Assembly (NCBI RefSeq): GCF_030269605.1
Contig: NZ_BSTQ01000003.1
Span: 1 to 64,000 of the forward strand
Source of the DNA: Lentzea sp. NBRC 105346
Lineage (GTDB): Bacteria; Actinomycetota; Actinomycetes; Mycobacteriales; Pseudonocardiaceae
Direction of reading: 5' to 3'
DNA length: 64,000 nucleotides
This document shows, piece after piece, positions 10,480-19,197 of this stretch (its first letter is position 1; the number at the start of each line of letters is the position of its first letter). A program made the translations under genes and the position numbers. The notes under the pieces were generated by a model. The model was given only the letters and a program-made list of their open reading frames with translations. It did not search any database and was not told the DNA's origin.

Positions 10480-11111
10480 CTCCGATCTGGATCAAGCGAA
10501 CCTGCGTCGTCGCAGTCGCTGCGGTCGCAGCGGTTGCCGCAGTGGTGTCGTTCGATCACATGCGTGCCCTCGCCTCCGACGCCGGGGAGGGCTGGAAGGC
10601 GTGGATCTTGCCGGTGTCGGTCGACGGCATGCTCGTCTCGGCATCCCTGGTGATGCTGACGCGCAAGCGAGCTAACCAACCTGTCGGTCTGCTCGCGTGG
10701 GCTGGTCTCGTCCTCGGCCTGCTGGTGTCGCTCGCCGCGAACGTCGCGGCCGCCGAGCCAACGCTGATCGGCCGCCTCGTGGCCGCCTGGCCGCCCGTCG
10801 CACTCGGCCTCTCGTACGAGCTCCTGCTGACCTTGATCCGCGAGACCGTGACCGTTCATGAACCCGTTCAGCTGCACGTCGTGAACGATGTCGAGCCCGT
10901 TCACAAGGGCGTCGAAGCGGACGTCCGTGAACGCCGCCACCCGAACCGCAAGCGTTCACGGAAGCTCCTCGACGACTATGTCGCCGAGGCTCGTGAACAC
11001 CTCCGCCCAGGCGTGAACGTCACCCCCGCGTGGGTCCGCGAAGTCACCGACTGCTCCCGCGGGTTGTCGTCGAAGATCGCGGCCACGCTCAAGGCGGGGA
11101 TGCAGGGATGA
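10476..11111 (+). CDS. DUF2637-type membrane protein (SpdB-like transfer partner)
   Basis: The 211-aa protein begins with a transmembrane helix rich in Val/Ala, then the DUF2637 signature SFDHMRALASDAGEGWKAWILPVSVDGMLVSASLVM. Two more membrane segments (near residues 66-86 and 95-116) and a basic cytoplasmic tail follow. DUF2637 proteins accompany FtsK-type Tra genes on Streptomyces-type plasmids and integrative elements, where Spd proteins help spread DNA between hyphal compartments; a role here is inferred. Start GTG overlaps the previous stop; the stop overlaps the tra start (ATGA). Confidence 0.7.
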   Translation: MTPIWIKRTCVVAVAAVAAVAAVVSFDHMRALASDAGEGWKAWILPVSVDGMLVSASLVMLTRKRANQPVGLLAWAGLVLGLLVSLAANVAAAEPTLIGRLVAAWPPVALGLSYELLLTLIRETVTVHEPVQLHVVNDVEPVHKGVEADVRERRHPNRKRSRKLLDDYVAEAREHLRPGVNVTPAWVREVTDCSRGLSSKIAATLKAGMQG

Positions 11112-13228
11112 CCGCTGCCGGTGGAGAACTGATCCCCTTCCCTGGCTCGCCGGCCACCGAGGCGGTGCTGGACGCGGAACTGATCACGGACGAGGAGTAC
11201 CGGCGATCTCGCACCCGGCGGTTGGCCGAGACCGCCGTCTCACGGCTGCCTGCCCAGTGGCAGACCCGCGAATCGGCGCGGCAGGCCGGGGCTGACCTGG
11301 CCGGACGCGCCGTCCTCATCCCGGTCCACTACCCCGCAGCTGTCGGGCGCGGCCTGGCGGTGTCGGCACGAGCATGGTGGCAATGGGTCCGTGTCACCGA
11401 CTTCTACGACGCCGCCAAGAGCGCGGACAAGCTCGCGGACCGGTGGCAGGAGATCGCGGTCGTTCGCCGTCGGCGGAGCGTGCTCTCCCTCGCGTTCGCG
11501 GGAACGACGGCACTCGGCGTTCTCGTGACCGAGTTGATGGCTGGGTCGATGCCGCTGGTGCTGACCGGCAGTGCTGTTTCCGCCGTACTCGCCGTGGCAG
11601 GCCGCCGCAAGGACGGCGCGGGCGGGCGCTCGACGCGACTAGGTTCACGGTCGCTGGCGTGGCTCATGAACGGCGACCACCTGGTGATCGCGTTTCGTGA
11701 CGCGAAGCTGATCGGCAAGGACGAAAGCCTGATGCTGGTCAGGGCCCCGCGCCACGACGGCACCGGATGGGCGCTGACCATCGACGTGCCGCCGTCGCGC
11801 AAGGCGTCCGACGTGATCGCGAAGCGCGAGGCCCTCGCCTCGGCGCTCGCGGTAGACGAGATGCGACTGATCGTCGAGCGCGTACGCGGCGATGACGGCC
11901 ACGCCGGGCGGCTGGCGCTGTGGGTCGGCGACGCAGACCCGTACACCGCCGCCCCGGTACCGAGCCCGCTCGCCGCCGCACCATCGTGGGATCTGTGGAC
12001 GGCACCGCCGTTCGGCACGACGGCGCGCGGCATGGCGGTGACGCTGCCCATCGTGTGGACGTCGCTGCTGATCGGCGCCATTCCCAGGCAGGGCAAGACG
12101 TTCGTGATGCGCCTGCCGCTGACGGCCGCAGCGCTCGACCCACACGTGCGGCTGATCGTGGCCGACGGCAAAGGCGGAAAGGACCACCGCCCGTTCGAGC
12201 AGGTGGCGCACCGGTTCATCCGCGGAGCTCGGGAGAGCGACGCCCGCCGGCTGATTCGCGTGCTGGAGGAGTGTGCGGCCGACGTGGCGAACCGGTTCGA
12301 CCGGCTTTCCGAGATGGACGATGAACTGTGTCCGGAGTCCAAGGTGACTCCGGAGATCACCCGAGCCTCCACACACGGGATGCCCCTGACCGTGATCGGC
12401 ATCGACGAGGTGCAGAACTACCTTGGGATGGACGCCCCGCTGGACGAACAGAACCCGAAGGGCAAGAAGGTCGGTCAGCGGATCTGCGAGCTGCTCACCT
12501 ACATCGCGAAGACCGGACCAGCAGCTGGGTACTCGCTGATCTTGGCCACGCAGAAGCCGGACGCGAAGGTCATCCCGGACGGGTTGCGCGGCCAGCTAGG
12601 CACCCGCTTCGCGCTGAAGGTCATGACCTACCAAGCGTCGGAGACGATCCTCGGGGCTGGCACGTATAAGGCAGGGATGGACGCCTCCCGACTGCTGACC
12701 TCCCACAAGGGCGTGGGGTTGCTGCTCGGAGCAGACGGCGAGACCGAGCTGGACGCAGGAACTGCGATCACGGTGCGGACCCACCTCCTGCACATCCGAG
12801 AGATCCGGTCGGCATGCGAGCGCGGACGAACTCAACGCGAAGCAGCCGGGACGCTCACGGGCGACGCCGTCGGCGAGCACGACGTGGCGACACTCGCCCC
12901 TGCAGCAGTGGCGCGCCTGGCCGAGGAGGTCACCGAGACGACGGCGGAGATCGAGAACATGCTTACGGTTGAGCCGATGCGTGAGCTGCCGGAGGTGCTG
13001 GCCCTGCTCGTGGATGTGATCGACGAGCACGAGCATGGTTTGGTTGCGATCCGCGACTTGGCCGCACGAATCGGATGGGAGCCAAAGACATTGGGCGAGG
13101 CTCTGACTCGCGCTCAGGTATCGCGCCCCACTCCGACCCGGCAGCGAATCAACGGTTCTGCAAACGCGGTTCCGGTGATTGACTTGGACGTCATCCGGGC
13201 TACCACAGTCGAACAGATCGGTGATTGA
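11108..13228 (+). CDS. tra: FtsK/SpoIIIE-like DNA translocase (Tra)
   Basis: The 706-aa protein has two hydrophobic segments near residues 125-160 and an ATPase domain with Walker A GAIPRQGKT and Walker B LTVIGIDEVQNYL, followed by RICELLTYIAKTGPAAGYSLILATQKPDAKVIPDGLRGQLGTRFALKV, typical of FtsK-family motors. The C-terminus is helical with a winged-helix-like end. In actinomycete elements such a protein alone pumps double-stranded DNA between mycelial cells. It is last in a four-gene overlapping operon and is followed by a strong terminator. Confidence 0.88.
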   Translation: MTAAGGELIPFPGSPATEAVLDAELITDEEYRRSRTRRLAETAVSRLPAQWQTRESARQAGADLAGRAVLIPVHYPAAVGRGLAVSARAWWQWVRVTDFYDAAKSADKLADRWQEIAVVRRRRSVLSLAFAGTTALGVLVTELMAGSMPLVLTGSAVSAVLAVAGRRKDGAGGRSTRLGSRSLAWLMNGDHLVIAFRDAKLIGKDESLMLVRAPRHDGTGWALTIDVPPSRKASDVIAKREALASALAVDEMRLIVERVRGDDGHAGRLALWVGDADPYTAAPVPSPLAAAPSWDLWTAPPFGTTARGMAVTLPIVWTSLLIGAIPRQGKTFVMRLPLTAAALDPHVRLIVADGKGGKDHRPFEQVAHRFIRGARESDARRLIRVLEECAADVANRFDRLSEMDDELCPESKVTPEITRASTHGMPLTVIGIDEVQNYLGMDAPLDEQNPKGKKVGQRICELLTYIAKTGPAAGYSLILATQKPDAKVIPDGLRGQLGTRFALKVMTYQASETILGAGTYKAGMDASRLLTSHKGVGLLLGADGETELDAGTAITVRTHLLHIREIRSACERGRTQREAAGTLTGDAVGEHDVATLAPAAVARLAEEVTETTAEIENMLTVEPMRELPEVLALLVDVIDEHEHGLVAIRDLAARIGWEPKTLGEALTRAQVSRPTPTRQRINGSANAVPVIDLDVIRATTVEQIGD

Positions 13229-13236
13229 CGGCGTTG

Positions 13237-13264
13237 GAGGTCCGCACACCCATGTGCGGACCTC
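13237..13264. terminator. terminator between tra operon and CBASS operon
   Basis: A 12-bp perfect stem (GAGGTCCGCACA and its complement) with a 4-nt loop begins 9 nt after the tra stop. It can serve both the rightward tra operon and the leftward CBASS operon. The following 13265-13466 holds no gene. Confidence 0.8.
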
Positions 13265-13466
13265 AGGCCAGGTGTGCGAACTGTCTTCGACAGACTGATG
13301 CAACCTGAGCAGCGACGTCAGCAGCGGAACCCCTGCGACGGACCTAACACGCCGACCTGCCAAGCCCGCACAGGTCGACACAACGGCCGACTCGGTATCA
13401 ACCCCCAGCACTCGCCCCAGAAGCCAAGGATCGCCAGCGAATCGGACGGTGTCCTGTGGCGACAAG

Positions 13467-14933
13467 CTACGCGGTGATCGTGAAGGCGGCGTCGTAACCG
13501 TCGGATTGTAGATCTTCGTAGATGGTTGTTGGTGCGACCCGGTTCCATCGGTGACCGAGCAATAGGGCGAGACCCATTGGCCCGGCGAGGAATAGGTGCA
13601 CATGGCCGTATCCCCTCACTTCGCGACGTACGACGTCGCGGATTCCGACCGCGAGGGCGCAGGCGTCGTCGGGGCCCTTTACCGCACTATCCCGAGGCCC
13701 GCTGGGTGGGGTTATGGTGATCAAGCGCCCGATGGGGAGCTGAAGGTCATGCACGAAGGACAGGACGTCAGTCGTGATCGGCGTCGCGACCTCGACAGCC
13801 ACGCCGAGGCCCGGTCCGAGGCCCAGGTCGTGGCCCGTGATGGCCGGTATGGTGGGTGTGCGGTACATGGTGTCCGATGACCAGAGTTGGCCGCGTTGAA
13901 CAATAGCGAGATCGGTGTTGGTGACCATGCGCAGTGCCGCGCCGACTGCAAAGGCGGTGGCTTGCCGCAGACTTCCGGTGATGACGATGCTGGCGGAGCC
14001 GCCGAGATGGGCAGGGAGGCTCTCGATCTCGTTTTGAAAGTCGGCCCAGGTGAAGGGCGGCTTGGGGCGCCGCTTGTTGTAGGCGTCGTTGCCGTCGAAG
14101 CGATCTACCCAGTCGAGGGCGTGGTGTGCTTGGTGAGCGAGGGGATCGGGCTTGAGGGTGGCGATGGACACGACGGTGCGGACGGGCCCAGCGTCTAGCT
14201 GAAGTTCGTCGATGGCTTGTCGGACGTCGTCGAGGTCAAGGTCGCGGCGCCCATCTCGGACCTGCTGGGCGACCCAGTCCGCACCGGCGGCCACCGCAGC
14301 AGGATCAGCTCGCAGGCCGCTAACCAGCATGGTGAGCGAGACCAGCTCATGCAGGTGGGCGGGATCGCGGGCGAGGTCGAAGTGCAGCACGGCGAGGAGT
14401 TCGAGGAGATCGGGTTCGGTGAGCCCGGCCGCCGCTGCCCACTCAGCTCGCGCACGGCCCCGGCGTGACCTGGGTCCGCCGTTCGCACCCTGCGGGAGCA
14501 ACAGTCCGGTCCGTGCGTCTCGACTGGCAATCAGTGGGTCAGAGGGATCTGGCGCCCGGTTGCTGATGAACCCGAGCTCGACGGGATCGCCGGCCTGCGC
14601 GAGGGTGCGCCAGGAGGTCGCGATCTTGGACAGGATCGAGGGTCCGCCCCTGTCGGTGGAGGTGGTGAGGTAGGCGGCGTTGACGGGGGTGCTGCTGTCG
14701 ACGGTGTACTTCACCTGCATATAGGTGTGTGGCGGGCGCCGACGGTACAGGACTACGTCGTCGAGATTGCCGACGCCGTCGACCTCGACGCCGACCTTCA
14801 CGACGGAGTTCGGCTCCCCGGTGAGCTGGTCACGCAGGGCGGTTACACACCCGTGCCAAGCGATCAGCCACTGGTAGCGGTCACCGGCAATGCGAACGCC
14901 GGTGGCACTCGGTGGCGGCAGAGGCTTGATCAC
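13467..14933 (-). CDS. cap4: CBASS effector: DUF4297-like nuclease fused to SAVED (Cap4-like)
   Basis: The 488-aa protein ends in a SAVED cyclic-nucleotide sensor domain (about residues 300-488), recognisable by VHLFLAGPMGLALLLGHRWNRVAPTTIYED and a terminal YDAAFTI strand. The N-terminus has a PD-(D/E)xK pattern: E50, D58/D59 and Q73-V74-K75, as in the DUF4297 nuclease of Cap4. In characterised Cap4, SAVED binds the cyclic oligonucleotide made by the CD-NTase and the nuclease then cuts DNA indiscriminately, killing the infected cell. It is the last gene of the operon; its GTG overlaps the AAA+ stop. NucC, the usual partner in many HORMA/TRIP13 systems, is absent. Confidence 0.8.
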   Translation of the reverse strand: MIKPLPPPSATGVRIAGDRYQWLIAWHGCVTALRDQLTGEPNSVVKVGVEVDGVGNLDDVVLYRRRPPHTYMQVKYTVDSSTPVNAAYLTTSTDRGGPSILSKIATSWRTLAQAGDPVELGFISNRAPDPSDPLIASRDARTGLLLPQGANGGPRSRRGRARAEWAAAAGLTEPDLLELLAVLHFDLARDPAHLHELVSLTMLVSGLRADPAAVAAGADWVAQQVRDGRRDLDLDDVRQAIDELQLDAGPVRTVVSIATLKPDPLAHQAHHALDWVDRFDGNDAYNKRRPKPPFTWADFQNEIESLPAHLGGSASIVITGSLRQATAFAVGAALRMVTNTDLAIVQRGQLWSSDTMYRTPTIPAITGHDLGLGPGLGVAVEVATPITTDVLSFVHDLQLPIGRLITITPPSGPRDSAVKGPDDACALAVGIRDVVRREVRGYGHVHLFLAGPMGLALLLGHRWNRVAPTTIYEDLQSDGYDAAFTITA

Positions 14934-15853
14934 GCGCCGATCTCACGGAACTCAGGAGTCGGCTGCAGGTCGCGAGCGATGGCGAAGAGTATGTCCTCAG
15001 TTAGTGGCTTATCCGGGAAGGCGGCCAGGATCGCCGCGGGGATGAGGCGCTGGGTGAGATCGGAGTAGGTAAAGCCCGCCTGTCGGTCGACGGACCCGGT
15101 CGCGGCGACGAGCTTGGCGACGGCTGCGCTGCTGATACCCGTTCCATCGAGCGCATCGGTGAGCACAACGCGCCGTTGCTCGTCGTTGGGACGGCCGAAC
15201 CGGAAGGAGGCGGCCGCTCGGCGCATGACGGCCGGGTCGAGAGCGCGCTCCCGGTTGGTGCACAACACCACCAAGACTGGCACCCCTTCGCCAGCCAAGC
15301 TGTCTACCCCGGCGAGCAGTGCGTCAACGCCAGCGCGATCCTCGTGGTGCATGTGCTCGGCCGCACGGGATTGGGCCAGCGCGTCCGCCTCGTCGATGAC
15401 CATGATGTAGAGGGTGGTGGGGCCATTTGCGCTGCGCGCCTTGCGCCCCAGAGCCAGCAGGTGGCCGAAGGCGTCGCCGATGAGCGTGGTCATCTCACCG
15501 ACAAGACCGCTGCCGCGGGCGGTGAGCTTGAGCCGGTAGAGGTAGACGGGCAGGTTGAGAACATCGGACAGATCGCATCCGAACGACTCGGCGAGCGCGG
15601 ACTTCCCGGCACCCACGTCGCCGGCGAAGACGAACAGCGGGCCACGGTCGGCGAACAGCGCCAGCGCGGGCACCTCAGCACCATGGTGCTCGAGCGACCA
15701 GGCTCGCAGGCTGGTCGGGTCGGCTAGCAACTGTGCTTCGCGACGGAGCCGGTCCTTGATGTCATCGAGCCCTACGAGGCGCCGGTAGCGCTCGGCACGA
15801 ACGGGTTCGGGTAGTTCGACGACAGGGTGGAAAACATCTTCAACAGCAGCCAT
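14930..15853 (-). CDS. cap6: TRIP13/Pch2-like AAA+ ATPase (Cap6)
   Basis: This 307-aa AAA+ protein has Walker A GDVGAGKS (residues 78-85), Walker B IMVIDEAD (150-157), sensor-1 LVVLCTNRE, and a C-terminal lid. In type III CBASS, the TRIP13-like ATPase remodels the closed HORMA protein and so switches off the CD-NTase when no infection is present. Direct adjacency to the HORMA gene (12-bp gap, with GAGGAG before the ATG) and to the effector (4-bp overlap) supports this role over a generic AAA+ assignment. Confidence 0.82.
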   Translation of the reverse strand: MAAVEDVFHPVVELPEPVRAERYRRLVGLDDIKDRLRREAQLLADPTSLRAWSLEHHGAEVPALALFADRGPLFVFAGDVGAGKSALAESFGCDLSDVLNLPVYLYRLKLTARGSGLVGEMTTLIGDAFGHLLALGRKARSANGPTTLYIMVIDEADALAQSRAAEHMHHEDRAGVDALLAGVDSLAGEGVPVLVVLCTNRERALDPAVMRRAAASFRFGRPNDEQRRVVLTDALDGTGISSAAVAKLVAATGSVDRQAGFTYSDLTQRLIPAAILAAFPDKPLTEDILFAIARDLQPTPEFREIGA

Positions 15854-15865
15854 GATCGTTTCTCC

Positions 15866-16375
15866 TCACCAGGCGGTGTACAGGTCACGGTTCACCCCGA
15901 CGCCGTTGCGGCCGTATCCGTGACCGGATTGGGTGCTGCCCGCGCCGATGGTCGGCTCCGCCATGCCAACGCGGGCGATCGGAAGACGCTCCTTGACCGT
16001 CGCCTGCTGCGCACTGGTCAGCAGCAGGAACTTCAGTGAGTAGGTGAGGTAGCTGGACCAGCCGTAGCTGGCGACGCTCTGGGTGGCCGGCAGGTTGCCA
16101 GGTCGACTGTCGAGGAGTTGTCCGCCGGTGGTGGCGGTGTAGCGGAGCCTGAGTTTCCAGGCGTTGGCCGTCGTGTCCTTGAATCCGTAGTCCACGGTGC
16201 CGAGGTAGCCGTCGCGCAGCAGCAGAGCTACCTCCTCGGTGTAGTCGTCGATGTCGGTCAATGCCGGACGTCCGTACAAGCTGTTGATCATGCGGAGGTC
16301 CGCGCCGATCTTGGCACCGACATAGCGCGCCTCGGTGATGGTGAAAGACGCGGACGCGGTTCTGGTGATGGTCAT
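15866..16375 (-). CDS. cap7: bacterial HORMA-domain protein, family 1 (Cap7)
   Basis: This 169-aa protein matches the single-HORMA CBASS sensor throughout: TITEARYVGAKIGADLRMINSLYGRPALTDIDDY at the N-terminus, then LLLRDGYLGTVDYGFKD, NAWKLRLRYTATTGGQL, and the safety-belt end GHGYGRNGVGVNRDLYTAW. In type III CBASS the HORMA protein binds a phage-derived peptide, closes, and activates the CD-NTase. The ATG lies in a TGATG overlap with the CD-NTase stop, so translation is coupled; a longer open frame to 16558 is antisense noise inside the CD-NTase gene. Confidence 0.88.
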   Translation of the reverse strand: MTITRTASASFTITEARYVGAKIGADLRMINSLYGRPALTDIDDYTEEVALLLRDGYLGTVDYGFKDTTANAWKLRLRYTATTGGQLLDSRPGNLPATQSVASYGWSSYLTYSLKFLLLTSAQQATVKERLPIARVGMAEPTIGAGSTQSGHGYGRNGVGVNRDLYTAW

Positions 16376-17379
16376 CAGGCCCCTTCGAAGGCTGGTCCGA
16401 GCAGGTTGCGCCATGCCTCGTTCGCGTCTCCCTTGGTGGGGGCGTGGGCAGCCCACACGACGTCCTCCAGGGCGGAAGTGGCGGTCTTCACCAGCCGTTG
16501 CCGATCGGCGTCGGTGTAGGTACGGGTGACGTTGTTGTCCGGGTTGACCGGATCCCAAACCTGGATCGGGTCGCTGATCGACTTCACCTCGGACGGCGCG
16601 TAGAAGTCCGCGAACACGACCGGGGCCGTCAGCTCGGTGCGGGCGATGTAGGACAAGACCTGCTCGAACGCGCGAGGGTAGTTGTTGACGGCAAGCCCCT
16701 CGCCGTTCCAGCCGTTGTCCCAGAGGTGCGCCACGATGAGCTCAAGCAGGAAGCTTTTGCACCGCAGCTGGTCGTCGTTGCGCTTGGCCTCGCGGATCCA
16801 GGCTTTGAGCAGCCGGATCAGCTCGCGGTAGTTGGGGCCTGCGGCGTTTCGGCGGGTGCGGATGAAGGTGAGATGCAGGGTGACCGAGGTGAGGACCTTG
16901 TCGCCCTGCCGGGTGACAAGGTGCCCCCGGTCGTCGGACTCGTCCTCGTATAGCACCGGTGCGACGTCGATCTTCAGACCCGAGCCGCGCAGCGTGATCC
17001 CCACCGCATGGTCGGAGATAACGAAATCCTCAGCGTCCTTGGCTGCCCCATACACCTCGACGCAACGGTCCTTCAGCCAGTCGAGCAGGCCGCTGACCTC
17101 GACATCGACCCCTCCGACACTGCTGGCGCGGACATAGGCGGCGACGTCGGCATCAGACCCCTCCCCACGGCGGCGTCGGATCGCGGTGTGCTTCGCGGTG
17201 CTGCCGGACGCTCGAAGCTTGACCAAGTCGTAGTCGGGGTGCGCCGCGATGTGCGTCTCCAGACGTGACCGGAGGTAGTTGACCTGCGTACGGCGTTTGG
17301 CCGCGTCGTCGGCCGGCACATTGACCTTGTTCTCGGCGTGCGTGACCAACACCTCGTGATCCACGTGGTACGCGGGCAC
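16375..17379 (-). CDS. CD-NTase (cGAS/DncV-like cyclic oligonucleotide synthase) of CBASS
   Basis: The 334-aa nucleotidyltransferase carries the CD-NTase active site: GS (residues 59-60, in SGSTAKHT), the D76-x-D78 pair in GEGSDADVAAYV, and a third Asp D138 in KIDVAPVL. A helical OAS-type C-terminal domain with CKSFLLELIVAHLWDNG follows. It makes the cyclic second messenger when HORMA is activated. The HORMA/TRIP13 company is most usual for clade C enzymes, but I cannot assign the clade from sequence alone. I chose GTG 17379 because AAGGAGG ends 7 nt upstream; the GTG at 17385 is too close to it. First gene of the operon. Confidence 0.88.
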   Translation of the reverse strand: MPAYHVDHEVLVTHAENKVNVPADDAAKRRTQVNYLRSRLETHIAAHPDYDLVKLRASGSTAKHTAIRRRRGEGSDADVAAYVRASSVGGVDVEVSGLLDWLKDRCVEVYGAAKDAEDFVISDHAVGITLRGSGLKIDVAPVLYEDESDDRGHLVTRQGDKVLTSVTLHLTFIRTRRNAAGPNYRELIRLLKAWIREAKRNDDQLRCKSFLLELIVAHLWDNGWNGEGLAVNNYPRAFEQVLSYIARTELTAPVVFADFYAPSEVKSISDPIQVWDPVNPDNNVTRTYTDADRQRLVKTATSALEDVVWAAHAPTKGDANEAWRNLLGPAFEGA

Positions 17380-17407
17380 CAGCACCCCTCCTTCTCGTAG
17401 AAAATCA

Positions 17408-17424
17408 TGAACCGGTGCGGTTCA
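17408..17424. promoter_or_regulatory. operator 1, CBASS side
   Basis: TGAACCGGTGCGGTTCA is a perfect TGAACCG-N3-CGGTTCA palindrome. It lies 28 bp upstream of the CD-NTase start and downstream of a possible -10 (TACAGT, minus strand, 17439-17444), so a bound protein could block CBASS transcription. Confidence 0.65.
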
Positions 17425-17476
17425 CGATTTCGGCGGAGACTGTATCCGCCGCGGAGGCCTGCGGCAACTGTTACCC

Positions 17477-17493
17477 TGAACCGAGGCGGTTAA
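17477..17493. promoter_or_regulatory. operator 2, toxin-antitoxin side
   Basis: TGAACCGAGGCGGTTAA repeats operator 1 with a single change in the right arm. It abuts a plausible -10 (TACCCT, 17472-17477) for the rightward toxin-antitoxin pair. The centre is 69 bp from operator 1. Confidence 0.65.
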
Positions 17494-17514
17494 GGATTTG
17501 CGGGAGTGACGGCG

Positions 17515-17838
17515 ATGGTGGCCCTGCTGTTTCGCACGGACACGGTCCGCCGTCAGTGCTGTGACCTTGCTTACATGCGAGACGTGTGGGGTCCCGAGGT
17601 CGCCCGCCGCATCTCACGTCGGCTCCAGCAGTTGGAGGCCATGTCCACATTGGATGACCTGGCTTTCCTTCCGTTCCGCTCGCACAACAACACGGACGGC
17701 TGCATTCATGTGATGATCACCCCAGACCTGGCTCTCGCCATCGAGCCTGCCCCGGAAGCGACGGAGAGAGAGGCAACCATGCGCAGCATCACCGTCACTA
17801 ACGTCCTCGTCGTCTCCAAGGCAGCGCGGTCGTCATGA
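17515..17838 (+). CDS. HigB/RelE-ParE superfamily toxin
   Basis: The 107-aa protein fits the HigB-type plasmid killer family: LLFRTDTVRRQCCDLAYMRDVWGPEVARRISRRLQQLEAMSTLDDLAFLPFRSH, then strands ending LALAIEPAPE, the compact RelE fold. Such toxins cleave mRNA on the ribosome. I chose ATG 17515 because GGGAG is spaced 8 nt upstream; GTG 17506 overlaps that site. Its stop overlaps the antitoxin start (ATGA), the usual toxin-first HigBA order. It is divergent from the CBASS operon across a 135-bp region with two near-identical operators. Confidence 0.78.
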   Translation: MVALLFRTDTVRRQCCDLAYMRDVWGPEVARRISRRLQQLEAMSTLDDLAFLPFRSHNNTDGCIHVMITPDLALAIEPAPEATEREATMRSITVTNVLVVSKAARSS

Positions 17839-18923
17839 GGCCTCCCGCCGGTCGGCTGGGCTATGAGCCAGCCGAGCTCGTTCATCCCGGTGAGACACTC
17901 GCCGAGTGGCTTGACTACCAGGACATGAGTCAGGTCCAGTTCGCTCGTCGAGCCAGTCTGACACCGAAGCACATCAACCAGGTGCTCAAAGGATCAGTCG
18001 GCATTTCGCCAGAAGTCGCGCTCGCATTCGAACGCGTCACGTCCATTCCCGCGCGGTACTGGATTCAACTTGAGGCCAGCTATCAAACGGCAAAGCAGCA
18101 GATCCTTGAGGAACAAAAACTGAAGGAACATACCCATATCGTGGATATGTTCCCTGTCAAGACGCTAGAGCGACTTGGACACGTCACCTCCAAATCATCC
18201 AAAGTGGAGCAACTTCGGGAGCTGTTTAGATTCTTTGCCGTGGCAGATGCACACGCACTCGAAGAGGTATGGCTCAAACCGGCACTATACCGTAGATCAC
18301 AGGCTTTCCAGGCAGACGAGGCTTCACTGGCGGCATGGCTCAGACTCGCCGAACTGCACGCCGCCCAGATTTCCACGAGGCCGTTCGATGCTGGACACTG
18401 CCGGGCAGCCATACCCGAGATCCGCTCACTGAGCAGGATGCCCGGTGTCGACTGGATCAAACCACTGCAAGATACTTGCGCCTCTGTCGGAATTGCGCTG
18501 GTCATCCTAAAAGAACTCCCAAAGTGTCGCATAAACGGTGCAACCCGGTGGTTGTCACCCGAAAAAGCCATGATCGCGTTGAGTCTCCGACACCGCCGCA
18601 ATGACATCTTCTGGTTCACACTATTCCACGAAATGTGCCACATTCTTCGTCACAGCAAGAAGGAGACCTTCGTGGACACCAAAGGCAGCGGAATCGACCA
18701 TGAGCTGGAGGTGGAAGCCGATACCTTTGCGTCACGAACCCTAATTCCGCCCGACACTGTCAGCGAGCTGCGCCAGCTCACCACCGCAACCCAGGTAGAG
18801 AATTTTGCGGAAAGAATCGGAGTCGCACCAGGCATCGTGGTCGGTAGAATGCAGCATGACGGCCTTATCCCGCATAGCCAATGGACGAAACTCATCGACC
18901 GGTACAGGTTCGCGGACGAATGA
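17835..18923 (+). CDS. HigA-type XRE antitoxin fused to ImmA/IrrE metallopeptidase domain
   Basis: The 362-aa protein has an N-terminal HigA/XRE helix-turn-helix (PGETLAEWLDYQDMSQVQFARRASLTPKHINQVLKG, about residues 18-53), a helical linker and a C-terminal ImmA/IrrE domain with the zinc motif H265-E-M-C-H269 and downstream acidic residues near 290-294. HigA neutralises HigB and represses its promoter; an ImmA domain can cleave a repressor in response to damage or infection. Its base composition is noticeably more AT-rich than its neighbours, a sign of separate acquisition. It may also control the divergent CBASS operon, as CapH/CapP pairs do elsewhere. Confidence 0.82.
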   Translation: MRPPAGRLGYEPAELVHPGETLAEWLDYQDMSQVQFARRASLTPKHINQVLKGSVGISPEVALAFERVTSIPARYWIQLEASYQTAKQQILEEQKLKEHTHIVDMFPVKTLERLGHVTSKSSKVEQLRELFRFFAVADAHALEEVWLKPALYRRSQAFQADEASLAAWLRLAELHAAQISTRPFDAGHCRAAIPEIRSLSRMPGVDWIKPLQDTCASVGIALVILKELPKCRINGATRWLSPEKAMIALSLRHRRNDIFWFTLFHEMCHILRHSKKETFVDTKGSGIDHELEVEADTFASRTLIPPDTVSELRQLTTATQVENFAERIGVAPGIVVGRMQHDGLIPHSQWTKLIDRYRFADE

Positions 18924-19197
18924 AGGGCCCGCAGATGAGTTCGCCACGGCGTGGTAGCCAACATCGGGTGACATCAGCGCGGACTTGACTGGATCGGCCC
19001 GAACTAGACATTGCCGCAGCAATGCAAGTGTCTCCGCCTCACACGCCGGGGAGCGCGGACACGCTCGAATCCCACGAACACAGCCTTCTCCTCCCCCGAA
19101 CCGAGTGCGGTTAGTTGTCACGGAGAAACGCGGTCGCATCTAGAGCCACCGCTCCGGTGTTGATCGGCGAGGCCGCCTACGTTCGTGTCCGTTGCTA
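18924..19197. other. non-coding gap after the toxin-antitoxin pair
   Basis: No convincing gene or hairpin is seen. A sequence AACCG-AGTG-CGGTT at 19099-19112 resembles the toxin-antitoxin operators but has a 4-nt spacer instead of 3, so I do not count it as a third site. Confidence 0.4.

Noticed and set aside
19099..19112. A third toxin-antitoxin-type operator (AACCG-AGTG-CGGTT)
   Set aside because: The spacer is 4 nt rather than 3, which would put the half-sites out of register; there is no promoter next to it.
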